Shown here: positions 25,402 to 34,744 of the stretch, piece by piece | Layout of the letters: the number at the start of each line of letters is the position of its first letter | Numbering within the stretch: position 1 is the first letter of the stretch | NCBI GenBank assembly: GCA_964526915.1 | Contig: CAZGMS010000072.1 | Location: 9,565 to 73,564 of the forward strand | Direction of reading: 5' to 3' | From: JAHJDR01 sp964526915 | Lineage (GTDB): Bacteria > UBA10199 > JADGCS01 | Length of the DNA stretch: 64,000 bases | Notes under the pieces: generated by a model | What the model was told of the DNA's origin: nothing | The model's input: the letters and a program-made list of their open reading frames with translations, nothing else | Database searches by the model: none | Program-made: the position numbers and the translations under genes

Positions 25402-26506
25402 TGATCACCTGATCTATAAGGGGATCCAAACCTGCCCATAAAGGAAGTCTTAAAATGCGTTCACTTGTATGTTCTGTGTTCATCATTGTTCCAAAACACC
25501 TGGCATATTTAGACCCATAAGGAGAGCTGTGTAATGGCACATAATGTGATACGGCATTGATACCCATTTCTTTGAGATGTGACATGATATCTGATCTTGT
25601 TCTAGAATCTTCGAGCAACAAATAATACATATGAGCGTTGTGTACACATCTGGCAGAAATCATTGGCCGTCTCAAAACACCTTTCTGTTCTAAAACCAAA
25701 AAGGCGTCATGATATCGTTGCCAAAGACACATTCGATTATCAGTTATTTTCTTTGCCTCATCAAGCTGTGCATAAAGAAATGCCGCCACCATTTCACCTG
25801 GTAAAAAGGAAGACCCCAAATCCTGCCATGAATATTTATCAACCTCACCTCTTAAGAACTGCTTTCGATTCGTTCCCTTCTGCCAAATAATTTCCGCTCT
25901 CCGCACAAAACGTTCATCATTCATTAACAATGCACCGCCCTCACCGGAAGAAATATTTTTTGTGTCGTGAAAACTGAGACATCCCATCTGTCCAATCGTT
26001 CCAAGATATTGGTTGTTATATTGAGACATGATAGCCTGTGCGGCATCTTCGATAACCAACAGATGATGTCTTTTCGCTATGGATGTGATGGTTTCCATTT
26101 CACAACCAACGCCCGCATAGTGGACGGGAACGATGGCTTTTGTTTTTGGGGTGATCGCATCCTCTATGATCTTTTCATCGATGTTCAAGGTGTCTGACCT
26201 GATATCAACAAAGACAGGGACTCCACCACGCAGAACAAATGCATTGGCTGTAGAAACAAATGTGAATGAGGGCATGATGATCTCATCACCTTGCTGAATA
26301 TCGGCTAATAAAGCGGCCATTTCCAACGCGCCCGTGCATGAATGCGTCAGCAGAACCTTTTGACATCCAAGTTTTTTTTCCAACCATTCATGACATTTTT
26401 TTGTGAAGAGACCATCACCAGACAAACGCCGATCCTCTAACACCTTTTGAATATACTTGATTTCATGACCTGTAATGAATGGCTTATTGAATGGTATTTT
26501 CATCAT
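25376..26506 (-). CDS. wecE: dTDP-4-amino-4,6-dideoxygalactose transaminase (WecE/RffA)
   Basis: 376 residues, the same length as I recall for E. coli WecE, with very close family signatures throughout. These are IPFNKPF at the N-terminus, LTHSCTGALEMAALL, MPSFTFVSTANAFVLRGG, VPVHYAGVGCEM, and the PLP lysine K183 in SFHDTKNISSGEGG. It converts dTDP-4-keto-6-deoxyglucose, the RmlB product, to dTDP-Fuc4N using glutamate. RmlA and RmlB are encoded a few genes upstream, and no RmlC is visible here, which fits a Fuc4N-type rather than rhamnose-type pathway. Two adjacent ATG codons are possible. The start overlaps the methyltransferase gene by about 20 bases. Confidence 0.93.
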   Translation of the reverse strand: MMKIPFNKPFITGHEIKYIQKVLEDRRLSGDGLFTKKCHEWLEKKLGCQKVLLTHSCTGALEMAALLADIQQGDEIIMPSFTFVSTANAFVLRGGVPVFVDIRSDTLNIDEKIIEDAITPKTKAIVPVHYAGVGCEMETITSIAKRHHLLVIEDAAQAIMSQYNNQYLGTIGQMGCLSFHDTKNISSGEGGALLMNDERFVRRAEIIWQKGTNRKQFLRGEVDKYSWQDLGSSFLPGEMVAAFLYAQLDEAKKITDNRMCLWQRYHDAFLVLEQKGVLRRPMISARCVHNAHMYYLLLEDSRTRSDIMSHLKEMGINAVSHYVPLHSSPYGSKYARCFGTMMNTEHTSERILRLPLWAGLDPLIDQVINGVSGFFV

Positions 26507-27281
26507 TGATTTTTTCGGCCACACAGACCAGGGAACCTCCAAAGGGGAATGACAAACCGTAAGCGATCATCAACATTTCAACATCACAAACCCGTTCGAA
26601 GATCCAATTGATCCATCGTGCAATTTTGAATTCAGAAAGAATGTCCTGAGTTGAATTCGATTTTAAACTCTTTTTCAACCAGATTCTAGAAACAAACATG
26701 AACGGCAACAAGAGGGCCATGAAAGACGAAACCCAAACCATTCTGAACCCGCTTTTTTTTAGTTTGATGGTAAGTTCTTCACAAGTGTACCTTCGTTTAT
26801 GGCAAGCAACCTCATCCTGAGAACTCCACAACCAAGCATGTTGCGGCACAGTCAGAATAAGCCCCCCACCCTTTTTCAGACCCTGATGAAATTGATTCAA
26901 GACACACTCATCTTCCAGAACATGTTCCAGAACATCAAACGCCCCAATAACATCATATTCTTCCCTATACGGCATTTGCCGCGCGTCCATTTGGAACAGT
27001 GACGCATTTTTGAGTCTCTTCTTTGCAAAGCTCAAACCCTCAGAAAACAAATCGCTCCCTGAAATCTGAGTCTCTGGAAATGACTTTTCGATGGCCGACA
27101 AAACAAAGCCAGTTCCACAACCCACCTCAAGAAAAGATTTCATCTGTGGGAAAAATTTTTTAAGAGCCCACAAAATCAGGCGGTTTCTTGAACAGAACCA
27201 GAAGTTCCGAGATTCTAGTTTCTGGATTTGCCAAAAATAGTCACTATCAAAACCTTGTGAAAGATTAACTGCGCCTATCAT
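26484..27281 (-). CDS. class I SAM-dependent methyltransferase
   Basis: 265 residues. The SAM-binding motif I reads FLEVGCGTGFVLSAIE (about 50-65), followed by YDVIGAFDVLEHV and GGGLILTVPQHAW. The C-terminal third is hydrophobic (FMALLLPFMFVSRIW), which suggests membrane association. Proteins of this kind are frequent beside polyprenyl-phosphate mannose-type synthases. It lies between another methyltransferase and WecE in the dTDP-amino-sugar group, so it may methylate that sugar (N- or O-) or its lipid carrier. No substrate-defining motif was recognised. The start has no clear ribosome site. Confidence 0.82.
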   Translation of the reverse strand: MIGAVNLSQGFDSDYFWQIQKLESRNFWFCSRNRLILWALKKFFPQMKSFLEVGCGTGFVLSAIEKSFPETQISGSDLFSEGLSFAKKRLKNASLFQMDARQMPYREEYDVIGAFDVLEHVLEDECVLNQFHQGLKKGGGLILTVPQHAWLWSSQDEVACHKRRYTCEELTIKLKKSGFRMVWVSSFMALLLPFMFVSRIWLKKSLKSNSTQDILSEFKIARWINWIFERVCDVEMLMIAYGLSFPFGGSLVCVAEKINDENTIQ

Positions 27282-27299
27282 AAAAAATGTCGAAACGAA

Positions 27300-28097
27300 T
27301 TATTGCTTTTCGAAAACAAACAATTTCTGAGTACCATAATCACCCACAGAGGGCATTTGTGCAAACCAGCGATTGATTTCCATATTGGGATTGGCAACAA
27401 GTTGCTCCAGTTCTGCGCATTTCGCCAATATTGGTTTGATCACTCTAGTACCAACAAAATAAGTGCTGGAAAAATTTTCTATTTTTTTCAATTTCAAACA
27501 CGCGGGCAAATGCTTCAGTAGCTCGTTTTCATCAAGATACGTGTTAAAAGCAGGCATTGAAATGGCCTCTAACCCCCATTCAGCACGGAAACAGTTCAAT
27601 TTATTCCACCCCTGCTTTGTGGCTTCAGATAGCAAAAGCAAACCTCCGGGCATCAACACCCTTGCGCATTCCTCAAGTGCTTTCACCTGTTTATTAAGTT
27701 CAAGCAGATTAATTAATACCCTAACAACAAAAACCTGATCATATGAGTTATCACATTCTTTTAATTGCGTAATGTCACCAACATTAAAAGAAAGTCTTTC
27801 TTGTAAACCAGGGTTAAGGGTAGCAACTCTTTTGTTGGCTTCTTCAATCATTTTTGGAATATAATCAATGCCCTTTATTACTACCTTTTTTTTCATGGCC
27901 ACAGAAACTGCTGTGTATCCATTTGCACAGCCTGCATCCAATATCTTGGCACCATCCTTTGTATATTTTAGAAGTTCCCTGATCTCAATTTCAATAGCCT
28001 CCCGATCAGACCATGACACCGATGGCTCTTGGCCATACATATGGGCCTGTTGATTCCAATAATCATAAACCTGTTCTGCATTAAACTTTTCTTTCAT
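27300..28097 (-). CDS. class I SAM-dependent methyltransferase
   Basis: 265 residues. ILDAGCANGYTAVSVAMKK is SAM motif I, IKGIDYIPKMIEEANKR is the acidic motif II strand, and CARVLMPGGLLLLSEATK is the motif near strand 5. The N-terminal VYDYWNQQAHMYGQEPSVSW resembles small-molecule methyltransferases found in capsule loci. The start is strong: AGAGGTG lies 4 bases before the ATG, which forms a 4-base overlap with the ArnC-like gene. It probably acts on the same amino sugar as its neighbours. Whether it methylates nitrogen or oxygen cannot be told from the sequence. Confidence 0.83.
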   Translation of the reverse strand: MKEKFNAEQVYDYWNQQAHMYGQEPSVSWSDREAIEIEIRELLKYTKDGAKILDAGCANGYTAVSVAMKKKVVIKGIDYIPKMIEEANKRVATLNPGLQERLSFNVGDITQLKECDNSYDQVFVVRVLINLLELNKQVKALEECARVLMPGGLLLLSEATKQGWNKLNCFRAEWGLEAISMPAFNTYLDENELLKHLPACLKLKKIENFSSTYFVGTRVIKPILAKCAELEQLVANPNMEINRWFAQMPSVGDYGTQKLFVFEKQ

Positions 28098-29032
28098 GAA
28101 TCACCTCTTTGAATTATTCTCATATCTCCCCTGACAACATAAGATGGTTTGCCCATTGTCTTAAAATGAACACGGGCCAAATACTCACCTATGATACCTA
28201 AGGAAAATAATTGCGCCCCAGAAAAAATGGCGATAATTGAAGCTAAGAATGTAAAACCATGCACAGAACTCCCTCGAATCAAATAGCTAATCAAAATATA
28301 ACTCAAAATACAGATGCCAAATATTGTAAAAACAAATCCTATCAGACTCGCAATTTGCAACGGAACAACACTATAACCAGTTGCCATATTTAACGAGTAC
28401 GTTACCAACTTCAAAAAAGTGTATTGTGATTTCCCAAATGCCCTTTTTGAATGTTGCACATTCACACTAGAAAATCTGTTCGTCCCCCACGTTAACAATA
28501 CATCAATTGACACAAATGGACTGTAATAATTGATAAATGCTTCTAGAATTTCCCTTCTGAAGGCACGAAATGCACTCACTTTTCTCGCCACATCGTATCC
28601 CATCACACTCTGTAAAGTTATGCGAGTAATCTGAGAAGCCAATTTTCTCCATATGTTCTGACTGACTTTTTGGGACGTCCCATACACCACATCATAATTT
28701 TTGTTCAACGCATGCAATAAACACGGTATCTCTTCAGGTGGGTGTTGCAAATCATCATCCATGGTCACTATAATTTCATATTGGGCCTGTCTGATACCAC
28801 AAAGTACAGCGTTGTGCTGACCATAATTTCTTCTCAATTGGATTGCCTTGACCTTGGGATCAAACAGAGCAATCTCAGAAATGATTTTCCACGAATCATC
28901 CGTTCCACAATCTTCAACCAAAATGATTTCATAGTTATCGGCCATCGAAGCCAATTGACAACTCAAACGTTCATATAGTGCCCGAATACTCCCCGCACAA
29001 TTGTATGCCGGTATCACAACTGAAATGCTCAT
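28094..29032 (-). CDS. ArnC/GtrB/DPM1-like polyprenyl-phosphate glycosyltransferase (GT2)
   Basis: About 312 residues. The GT2 catalytic domain starts SISVVIPAYNCAGSI, with ILVEDCGTDDSW and the DXD region TMDDDLQHPPEE. RRNYGQHNAVLCGI and the QRGD-region loops are typical of ArnC/GtrB. Two hydrophobic helices (about 225-250 and 260-285) close the protein. Such enzymes move a sugar from a nucleotide donor to undecaprenyl phosphate, forming Und-P-sugar on the cytoplasmic face. RmlA, RmlB and WecE nearby suggest a dTDP-4-amino-4,6-dideoxyhexose donor, and the ArnT-like gene is the likely user. The ATG at MSISVV is preferred to an extended start inside rmlB. Confidence 0.85.
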   Translation of the reverse strand: MSISVVIPAYNCAGSIRALYERLSCQLASMADNYEIILVEDCGTDDSWKIISEIALFDPKVKAIQLRRNYGQHNAVLCGIRQAQYEIIVTMDDDLQHPPEEIPCLLHALNKNYDVVYGTSQKVSQNIWRKLASQITRITLQSVMGYDVARKVSAFRAFRREILEAFINYYSPFVSIDVLLTWGTNRFSSVNVQHSKRAFGKSQYTFLKLVTYSLNMATGYSVVPLQIASLIGFVFTIFGICILSYILISYLIRGSSVHGFTFLASIIAIFSGAQLFSLGIIGEYLARVHFKTMGKPSYVVRGDMRIIQRGDS

Positions 29033-29042
29033 GTGATGATCT

Positions 29043-30116
29043 TTACCCTCTATTGTACTGCTTGTCATAAAACTCCAAATATTTTAGATTTCGAACATCA
29101 TCAGTCCATTTTTTGTGTTCGTGGTACCAACGAACTAATGCGGAAATTTCATTCTCAAAGAGTCGCCTTGGCTTCCAAAACAACTCTTTTCGAAGCTTTG
29201 AGCTGTCCAGAGCATACCGTCTATCATGCCCTGGACGATCAGCGACGTACCGCATGAGTTTTTGTGATGTGCCCAGAGCTCTTCCCATCAATCGGTCCAC
29301 GACATCACAAATCGTTGTCACGATATGAATATTACTCCTCTCTGTCTCTCCGGAAATCGCATATGTTTCACCTATCTTTCCTTGTTCTAAAATGGCCTGC
29401 AAAGCCTCACAGTGATCGAGGACATGAATCCAATCACGTACGTAAAGTCCGTCACCATAAACAGGCAGTTCTTTGTCTTCAAAAGCATTTAAGATCATCA
29501 ATGGAATCAGTTTCTCTGGAAATTGCCAAGGGCCATAATTGTTCGAACAATTACTGATTATCACTGGCAAGCCATAGGTCCTGTGCCAAGCCCGCGCCAG
29601 ATGGTCAGAAGCAGCCTTTGATGCAGAATATGGGCTATTGGGTTTGTAAGGTGAATTTTCGTTAAACGGTGGTGATGTAAGATCCAGAGCACCAAAGACT
29701 TCATCTGTCGAAACATGCAAAAACAACTTGTCGTCAGAATCTACCCAGAGCTTTTGTGCAGATTCGAGCAACGTGAACGTACCCTCAATATTTGTTTTTA
29801 TGAACGGAGTCGCACCAAGAATGGAGCGATCAACGTGACTTTCGGCCGCAAAATGAACGATCGTGTCAATTTCGTATTTAGATAAGATATCGCGAATGTT
29901 TGCACCATCACAAATATCGATTTTTTCAAAAAAGTACCTTTTGTCAGCAAATTCTGCATGGACATCTTTCAAATTTTCAAGATTCCCTGCGTACGTCAGA
30001 TTGTCAACATTGACAACAAGACCCCGAAAATCCGCCTTCTTGAGAAGAGAACGAATAAAATTGGAGCCGATGAACCCCGCGCCTCCAGTCACCATGATGT
30101 TTTTTAGTTTTCTCAT
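29043..30116 (-). CDS. rmlB: dTDP-glucose 4,6-dehydratase
   Basis: 357 residues with all RmlB hallmarks: the NAD-binding GGAGFIG at 11-17, HFAAESHVDRSI, the catalytic TDE triplet at 137-139 in STDEVFGAL, and Y163-x-x-x-K167 in PYSASKAASDH. FPEKLIPLMI and YGDGLYVRDWIHV are further family signatures. It converts dTDP-glucose to dTDP-4-keto-6-deoxyglucose for WecE. The gene follows rmlA with an ATGA overlap. Neither RmlC nor RmlD follows directly; an RmlD-like gene near 61 kb belongs to another group. Confidence 0.95.
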   Translation of the reverse strand: MRKLKNIMVTGGAGFIGSNFIRSLLKKADFRGLVVNVDNLTYAGNLENLKDVHAEFADKRYFFEKIDICDGANIRDILSKYEIDTIVHFAAESHVDRSILGATPFIKTNIEGTFTLLESAQKLWVDSDDKLFLHVSTDEVFGALDLTSPPFNENSPYKPNSPYSASKAASDHLARAWHRTYGLPVIISNCSNNYGPWQFPEKLIPLMILNAFEDKELPVYGDGLYVRDWIHVLDHCEALQAILEQGKIGETYAISGETERSNIHIVTTICDVVDRLMGRALGTSQKLMRYVADRPGHDRRYALDSSKLRKELFWKPRRLFENEISALVRWYHEHKKWTDDVRNLKYLEFYDKQYNRG

Positions 30117-30982
30117 GTATTTTCCAAAACCCTCAATAGATATTCACCGTAACCAGATTTTAACAATGGCTGCGCAAGTTGCCTGAGTTGCTTGGCAGAA
30201 ATGAATCCCATTCTGTAGGCGATTTCTTCTATGCAGGCAATTTTCAGACCCTGTCGATCTTCAATAGTTTTTATAAACATCGCTGCATCGGCCAAAGAAG
30301 CATGAGTGCCCGTATCTAACCAGGCAAAACCTCGCCCCAACATGCGCACATTCAGTTTGCCTTGGGCCAAATAGGCAGTATTGACGTCTGTGATTTCCAG
30401 TTCCCCCCGAGGAGAAGGCTTGATTGTTTTTGCAATTTTAGCGGCCACATTGTCATAAAAATACAATCCCACAACGGCATAATTTGATTTGGGTTGCTCC
30501 GGCTTTTCCTGCAAAGAAATGGCTTTCATATTTTTGTCAAATTCAACTACTCCATAGTTCTGAGGATTGTTGACATAATAGCCAAATATTGTTGCGCCGT
30601 TCACGTTCACTGAAACATTTTTCAGCAATCCCTGAAGCCCATCGCTGTAAAATATGTTATCTCCCAAAATCAGGCAAACAGAATCACCTGCAATAAAATT
30701 TTCACCCAAAATAAGAGCCTCCGCCAAACCACGCGGCTGTTCTTGAACTTTGTAGTTAAAAGAAAGTCCCAATTTACTGCCGTCACCAAAAAGCATCTTA
30801 AATCGGGGAAGATCTTCTGGTGTGCTGATGATGAGAATTTCACGAATGCCAGCAAGCATAAGTGTGGAAAGAGGGTAATAGATGAGCGGTTTGTCGTACA
30901 CCGGTAACAGCTGTTTACACGCTACTTGCGTTATTGGATACAACCTGGTTCCAGAGCCACCTGCTAAGATAATGCCTTTCAT
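30113..30982 (-). CDS. rmlA: glucose-1-phosphate thymidylyltransferase
   Basis: 289 residues, the standard length. The nucleotide-binding GGSGTRLYPIT is at 8-18, with KPLIYYPLSTLMLAGI, LILGDNIFYSDGL and GFAWLDTGTHASL further on. These are the RmlA/RfbA signatures. It makes dTDP-glucose from dTTP and glucose-1-phosphate in the cytoplasm. AGAGGAG precedes the ATG, and the start overlaps the heparinase-like gene by ATGA, so translation is coupled from the preceding oxidoreductase group into the dTDP-sugar group. Confidence 0.96.
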   Translation of the reverse strand: MKGIILAGGSGTRLYPITQVACKQLLPVYDKPLIYYPLSTLMLAGIREILIISTPEDLPRFKMLFGDGSKLGLSFNYKVQEQPRGLAEALILGENFIAGDSVCLILGDNIFYSDGLQGLLKNVSVNVNGATIFGYYVNNPQNYGVVEFDKNMKAISLQEKPEQPKSNYAVVGLYFYDNVAAKIAKTIKPSPRGELEITDVNTAYLAQGKLNVRMLGRGFAWLDTGTHASLADAAMFIKTIEDRQGLKIACIEEIAYRMGFISAKQLRQLAQPLLKSGYGEYLLRVLENT

Positions 30983-32592
30983 AAATTTTCTCCTCTATAT
31001 GAAACCTCATACTCAAGCACATCACGAAACTGATATTGTAAAACTTGATTCTTAATTTTTTTTCCAAATTCAGGACAATACCAGTTCTGAAGGAACTTCG
31101 GAGCACACAGAGAACGGATACAAACCCTCACGCCCTTATAAAAAATATTCACCTCGCTGTCAGCAATAGTAATCTGAGCCTCGGGCACAGCATGTAGGTA
31201 TGAGGCGCAACAATATTGGTTAGCTGAAATAACAGCATCTCTAATGACAAGCGCATTTTCATTCATAAGGATCCTTCTTGTTACCAATGGTTTTCCCAAA
31301 AGGTAACAGTACCCCGTATGCGCCGCCTCAATCATAACCGAAGAATTTTCTTCTACAATAGAAGTTTCCAAAGGATAACCTCTTCGCCCCACCCTGTGGG
31401 CCGCCCATATCTCTGCTTGTTCCTGGTCATCAACAGTCACCGTGTTATGAGCAGAAGTTGATCGGCAATACTGCCGCATGGCTGATGGTAAATATTCATA
31501 GTTGCCACTGTCAACGATCACAGGGACACCATCAATCCACAAACAAAAAGAAAGCATATCACAATGGGCATGACCAGGCTGATGATCAGGACCAATTTTT
31601 CCCACATCTTGAATCAGCGTAAACCTACCTTTTTTGACGACAACATAACCCGAATCCTTTAGCCACGTCACTTCACCATCTTCCTCCGGGCAATGCCACC
31701 CCAATAGATCCTGTCCATATTCAAACAGGTCATCCGCCTGAGGGGCACCCTCATACCCTGCATCCCCAAACAGAGCGAATTTTCCATCAACACTCATGTG
31801 CCACAACCAATTCAAACCCTTATGTGCCACATCAATCAACTTGCCATAAACGTTTTGCGAAAGGGGACGGTTGCGGGTCAAATTGAGGATATCAAGAATG
31901 CGTTCCAGCAAAATGGCATGATACATTGGCGACAATTCATAATGCCCGCCATCAGCCAAAAACTGTGCATCGATTTCTTTGACCAACTGATCATAAATAA
32001 TTTGTTGTTGTGATGTTTTGCAACAGACGTGGCTCACCAAATACAAAGCGAAAAGATTTTCCAATAAGTGATTGCCCAAAAGATGGTACTCTCGTCGTGC
32101 ATAAAGAACGGATGCCTGCTGTGCCAGCGACAACCGTATCTTGGCAGAGTCTGAGAGTCGCCCTTGAGCCAACAACTTGATCCATGTGACCATACGGAGT
32201 GAGATGGGATAAGCCTCCCAGCCATTACCCTTAAATGGAGAGTTGTCATCAATCCATTTGTTTACCCAATCGTCAACGGGACAATCGTCCTCCAGTAACC
32301 AATCCTGATAGTGCAAACGATAACTCCAGAGCTTGTCATTTTTTACAAAATCCCAATCACGACCCACCAAAGTATTTTGTTTGTTGTTGAAAAGAAATGC
32401 TCCACTGCCAAGATAATGTTTGCGATTAGCCACTGGGAAAGACAACTCCGGTTTTAGAGAACACGATGAAATAATAAATATCTTCTTTGGACATAATGGC
32501 ATCACAGCATAATATAGCCTGTAAAATATTTGAGATGCTTTCAAATGTTTCAGTGTTCTAAAATATCTGCTCATGTAACCAAAACAATTCAT
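30979..32592 (-). CDS. heparinase II/III-like protein (polysaccharide lyase-type fold)
   Basis: 537 residues. An alpha-helical toroid-like N-terminal half contains the block GHYELSPMYHAILLERILD, and a beta-rich C-terminal half contains GHAHCDMLSFCLWIDG and SGNYEY, both typical of the heparinase II/III and alginate-lyase family. There is no signal peptide and no export signal that I can see, so a secreted lyase is not obvious. Homologues of this pair, encoded next to a dehydrogenase/Gfo-Idh fusion, are common in O-antigen loci and their role is unresolved. Start and stop both form 4-base overlaps with neighbours. Confidence 0.85.
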   Translation of the reverse strand: MNCFGYMSRYFRTLKHLKASQIFYRLYYAVMPLCPKKIFIISSCSLKPELSFPVANRKHYLGSGAFLFNNKQNTLVGRDWDFVKNDKLWSYRLHYQDWLLEDDCPVDDWVNKWIDDNSPFKGNGWEAYPISLRMVTWIKLLAQGRLSDSAKIRLSLAQQASVLYARREYHLLGNHLLENLFALYLVSHVCCKTSQQQIIYDQLVKEIDAQFLADGGHYELSPMYHAILLERILDILNLTRNRPLSQNVYGKLIDVAHKGLNWLWHMSVDGKFALFGDAGYEGAPQADDLFEYGQDLLGWHCPEEDGEVTWLKDSGYVVVKKGRFTLIQDVGKIGPDHQPGHAHCDMLSFCLWIDGVPVIVDSGNYEYLPSAMRQYCRSTSAHNTVTVDDQEQAEIWAAHRVGRRGYPLETSIVEENSSVMIEAAHTGYCYLLGKPLVTRRILMNENALVIRDAVISANQYCCASYLHAVPEAQITIADSEVNIFYKGVRVCIRSLCAPKFLQNWYCPEFGKKIKNQVLQYQFRDVLEYEVSYRGENL

Positions 32593-34742
32593 TGTGTTAT
32601 TAGTAAAGTTTCTCTGGTTTTGATGGCTTCACTTACCAAAAAAGTCGCCTCTGTTGTGACAAAGATTTCATCAAGAGGGATAGGGTGTTGGTGCTTGTTG
32701 ATCACAGCAGAGAAAAAAGCCAAAAACTCCTCCTGAAACCCCTTGCTTTGTTTGCCTTTCAGTTTTTTTCGGCCCAATTTCCCAAAACATTCTGTACTCA
32801 CAAAATCCTTCATTAAACACACAGACTCATCCACAAATATCTCGCCCTGTTCTTTGGGATGGTCACGAGATCCAAACGATGTGTAAATAAAATTAGCCAG
32901 AGAACCATCTGAATACTCAATATTGATCGAAACATTGTCGGCGGCCTGTCGCTCTGCATTATCACCACCAACAGAGCAAGCTTGCACTGTCCGCGGCATA
33001 GCAGACAAAATATAACTGACAAAATCAATAAAATGACAAACTTCACCAATGATACGCCCTCCCCCCTTAATGGGATCATGAACCCAGGAGTCATAAGGAA
33101 TGTGCCCCGCATTGATGCGATAATTTACCACCGCGGGCGATGTTTTTTTCGCCAAATAGTCTCTCAAAAGCTTGGCATGTGGCGAAAAACGCCTGTTAAA
33201 CCCTACAGTCAATATTCCAGAGTGAATTTGAACAGCTTGTTTGATGGCTTCCAATTCGTCCCTGTTCAACGCAAGGGGTTTTTCTACAAAAACATTTTTT
33301 CCCGCCTCTAGAGCCTTTACAACCAATCCGGCATGAGAATCATGACGGGTCGCAATCACAACGGTATTGATTCGTGGGTCAGCAAAAAGTTCGGCAGAAT
33401 CCGTCGTGACGTACTCAAATCCTGTTTTTTTTGCGACTGCCGTGATATCAATTCCTGTTGTGGCACAAAGACATCTGAGTGAAATGTGATTTTGTTTTTG
33501 CAAAGCAGGCAACAACACAGCTTTTGCAAAATTGCCCATGCCAATCATACCCACGACACAATCGGTTACCTGATGGTTCTGTCCACAAATCACTTTGCGT
33601 TCTGGGACTCTCGTCGTTCCGTCAGATTTGCCATAACCAATCACAATACCCAAATACTCACTTTTTTCCCTGCCCAACAACAAATCGTAGGCCTTGAGTC
33701 CTTCGGCAATATCATACTCATGTGTGATCATCTTGGAAGGAGTCACATGGCCATCGGCAATCAAATCCAAAAAGAACTCAATGTTTCGTTGTTCAGTCCA
33801 ACGCACATAGCCATAAGGATAATCATGCCCCTTTTCTTCATAATTGGTATCATAGCGTCCGGGCCCGTAAGACATGCTCAGTTTGAAATCCAGTTCCTTT
33901 TTGTAAAACACATCCCTGGGTATGTTCATTCCAACCATGCCCGTCACCACCACTTTGCCCTTATGACGCGCAATCTGGCCTGCCAGCTCAACAGGCTCAT
34001 TGGAATTCGTTGCCGCTGTGATGAGAACGCCATCAACACCATTTCCCTTTGAAAAAGCATCGCATGTGGCCACAAGATTGTCCTTAACCACAGAATCAGC
34101 CCCAAGCTCTTGCGCCAATGAACAGCGTCGTGCATCAGGGTCAAAACCCACCACTTTGGCACCACTGGCTTTCAAAATTTGTACAGCAAAAAGCCCAAGC
34201 AAACCCAATCCCATCACACAAACAGTTTCACCTACCCTCACATCACATTGCCTGACACCCTGCAGGGCAATCGCACCCACCGTTGCACAGGACGCATCCC
34301 TAAAAGAAACCTTGTCGGGAATTTTGACCAGCAGATTTTTTGGTACATAATTGAACTCCGCATGGTTCGCATAACCTGCCCCTGCGCAGGCCACACGATC
34401 ACCATTCACCAACCCCTTGACCCCTTGTCCAACCTCCACCACCACACCAGCACACGAATAGCCCAAAGGAATAGGCTGATCGAGTTTGGCCTGTACCTTT
34501 TCCCAGGTTTCAAACAATCCCTCAGTCTTAATTTTTTGAATCACTTTTTTGACCTGATCAGGCATGGCACAGGCCTTGCCCAATAAATTTTTCTGGGCAA
34601 ACGACACCAACATTTTTTCGGTACCTGATGAAATAAACGAATGATGTGTTTCAACCACAACGCCTTCCGGTTTGAGTATGGGTACAGGCACGTCCGCCAA
34701 CCAGATTTCTCCTGTTTTGAATGACTGAATAATTTGTTTCAT
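32589..34742 (-). CDS. fused zinc-type alcohol dehydrogenase / Gfo-Idh-MocA oxidoreductase
   Basis: About 717 residues, two enzymes in one chain. Residues about 1-355 form a medium-chain dehydrogenase (PLGYSCAGVVVEVG, VMGLGLLGLFAVQILKASG). Residues about 375-717 form a Gfo/Idh/MocA NAD(P) oxidoreductase (VGMIGMGNFAKAVLLPAL, NVFVEKPLALN, GGGRIIGEVCHFIDF). Each could oxidise or reduce a sugar hydroxyl. The fusion is a recurring architecture beside heparinase-like proteins in surface-glycan loci, but no reaction is established. I chose the ATG with AAGGAAA 8 bases upstream. It lies 2 bases after the preceding stop. A longer frame would begin inside the neighbouring glycosyltransferase gene. Confidence 0.9.
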   Translation of the reverse strand: MKQIIQSFKTGEIWLADVPVPILKPEGVVVETHHSFISSGTEKMLVSFAQKNLLGKACAMPDQVKKVIQKIKTEGLFETWEKVQAKLDQPIPLGYSCAGVVVEVGQGVKGLVNGDRVACAGAGYANHAEFNYVPKNLLVKIPDKVSFRDASCATVGAIALQGVRQCDVRVGETVCVMGLGLLGLFAVQILKASGAKVVGFDPDARRCSLAQELGADSVVKDNLVATCDAFSKGNGVDGVLITAATNSNEPVELAGQIARHKGKVVVTGMVGMNIPRDVFYKKELDFKLSMSYGPGRYDTNYEEKGHDYPYGYVRWTEQRNIEFFLDLIADGHVTPSKMITHEYDIAEGLKAYDLLLGREKSEYLGIVIGYGKSDGTTRVPERKVICGQNHQVTDCVVGMIGMGNFAKAVLLPALQKQNHISLRCLCATTGIDITAVAKKTGFEYVTTDSAELFADPRINTVVIATRHDSHAGLVVKALEAGKNVFVEKPLALNRDELEAIKQAVQIHSGILTVGFNRRFSPHAKLLRDYLAKKTSPAVVNYRINAGHIPYDSWVHDPIKGGGRIIGEVCHFIDFVSYILSAMPRTVQACSVGGDNAERQAADNVSINIEYSDGSLANFIYTSFGSRDHPKEQGEIFVDESVCLMKDFVSTECFGKLGRKKLKGKQSKGFQEEFLAFFSAVINKHQHPIPLDEIFVTTEATFLVSEAIKTRETLLITQ

Positions 34743-34744
34743 AG

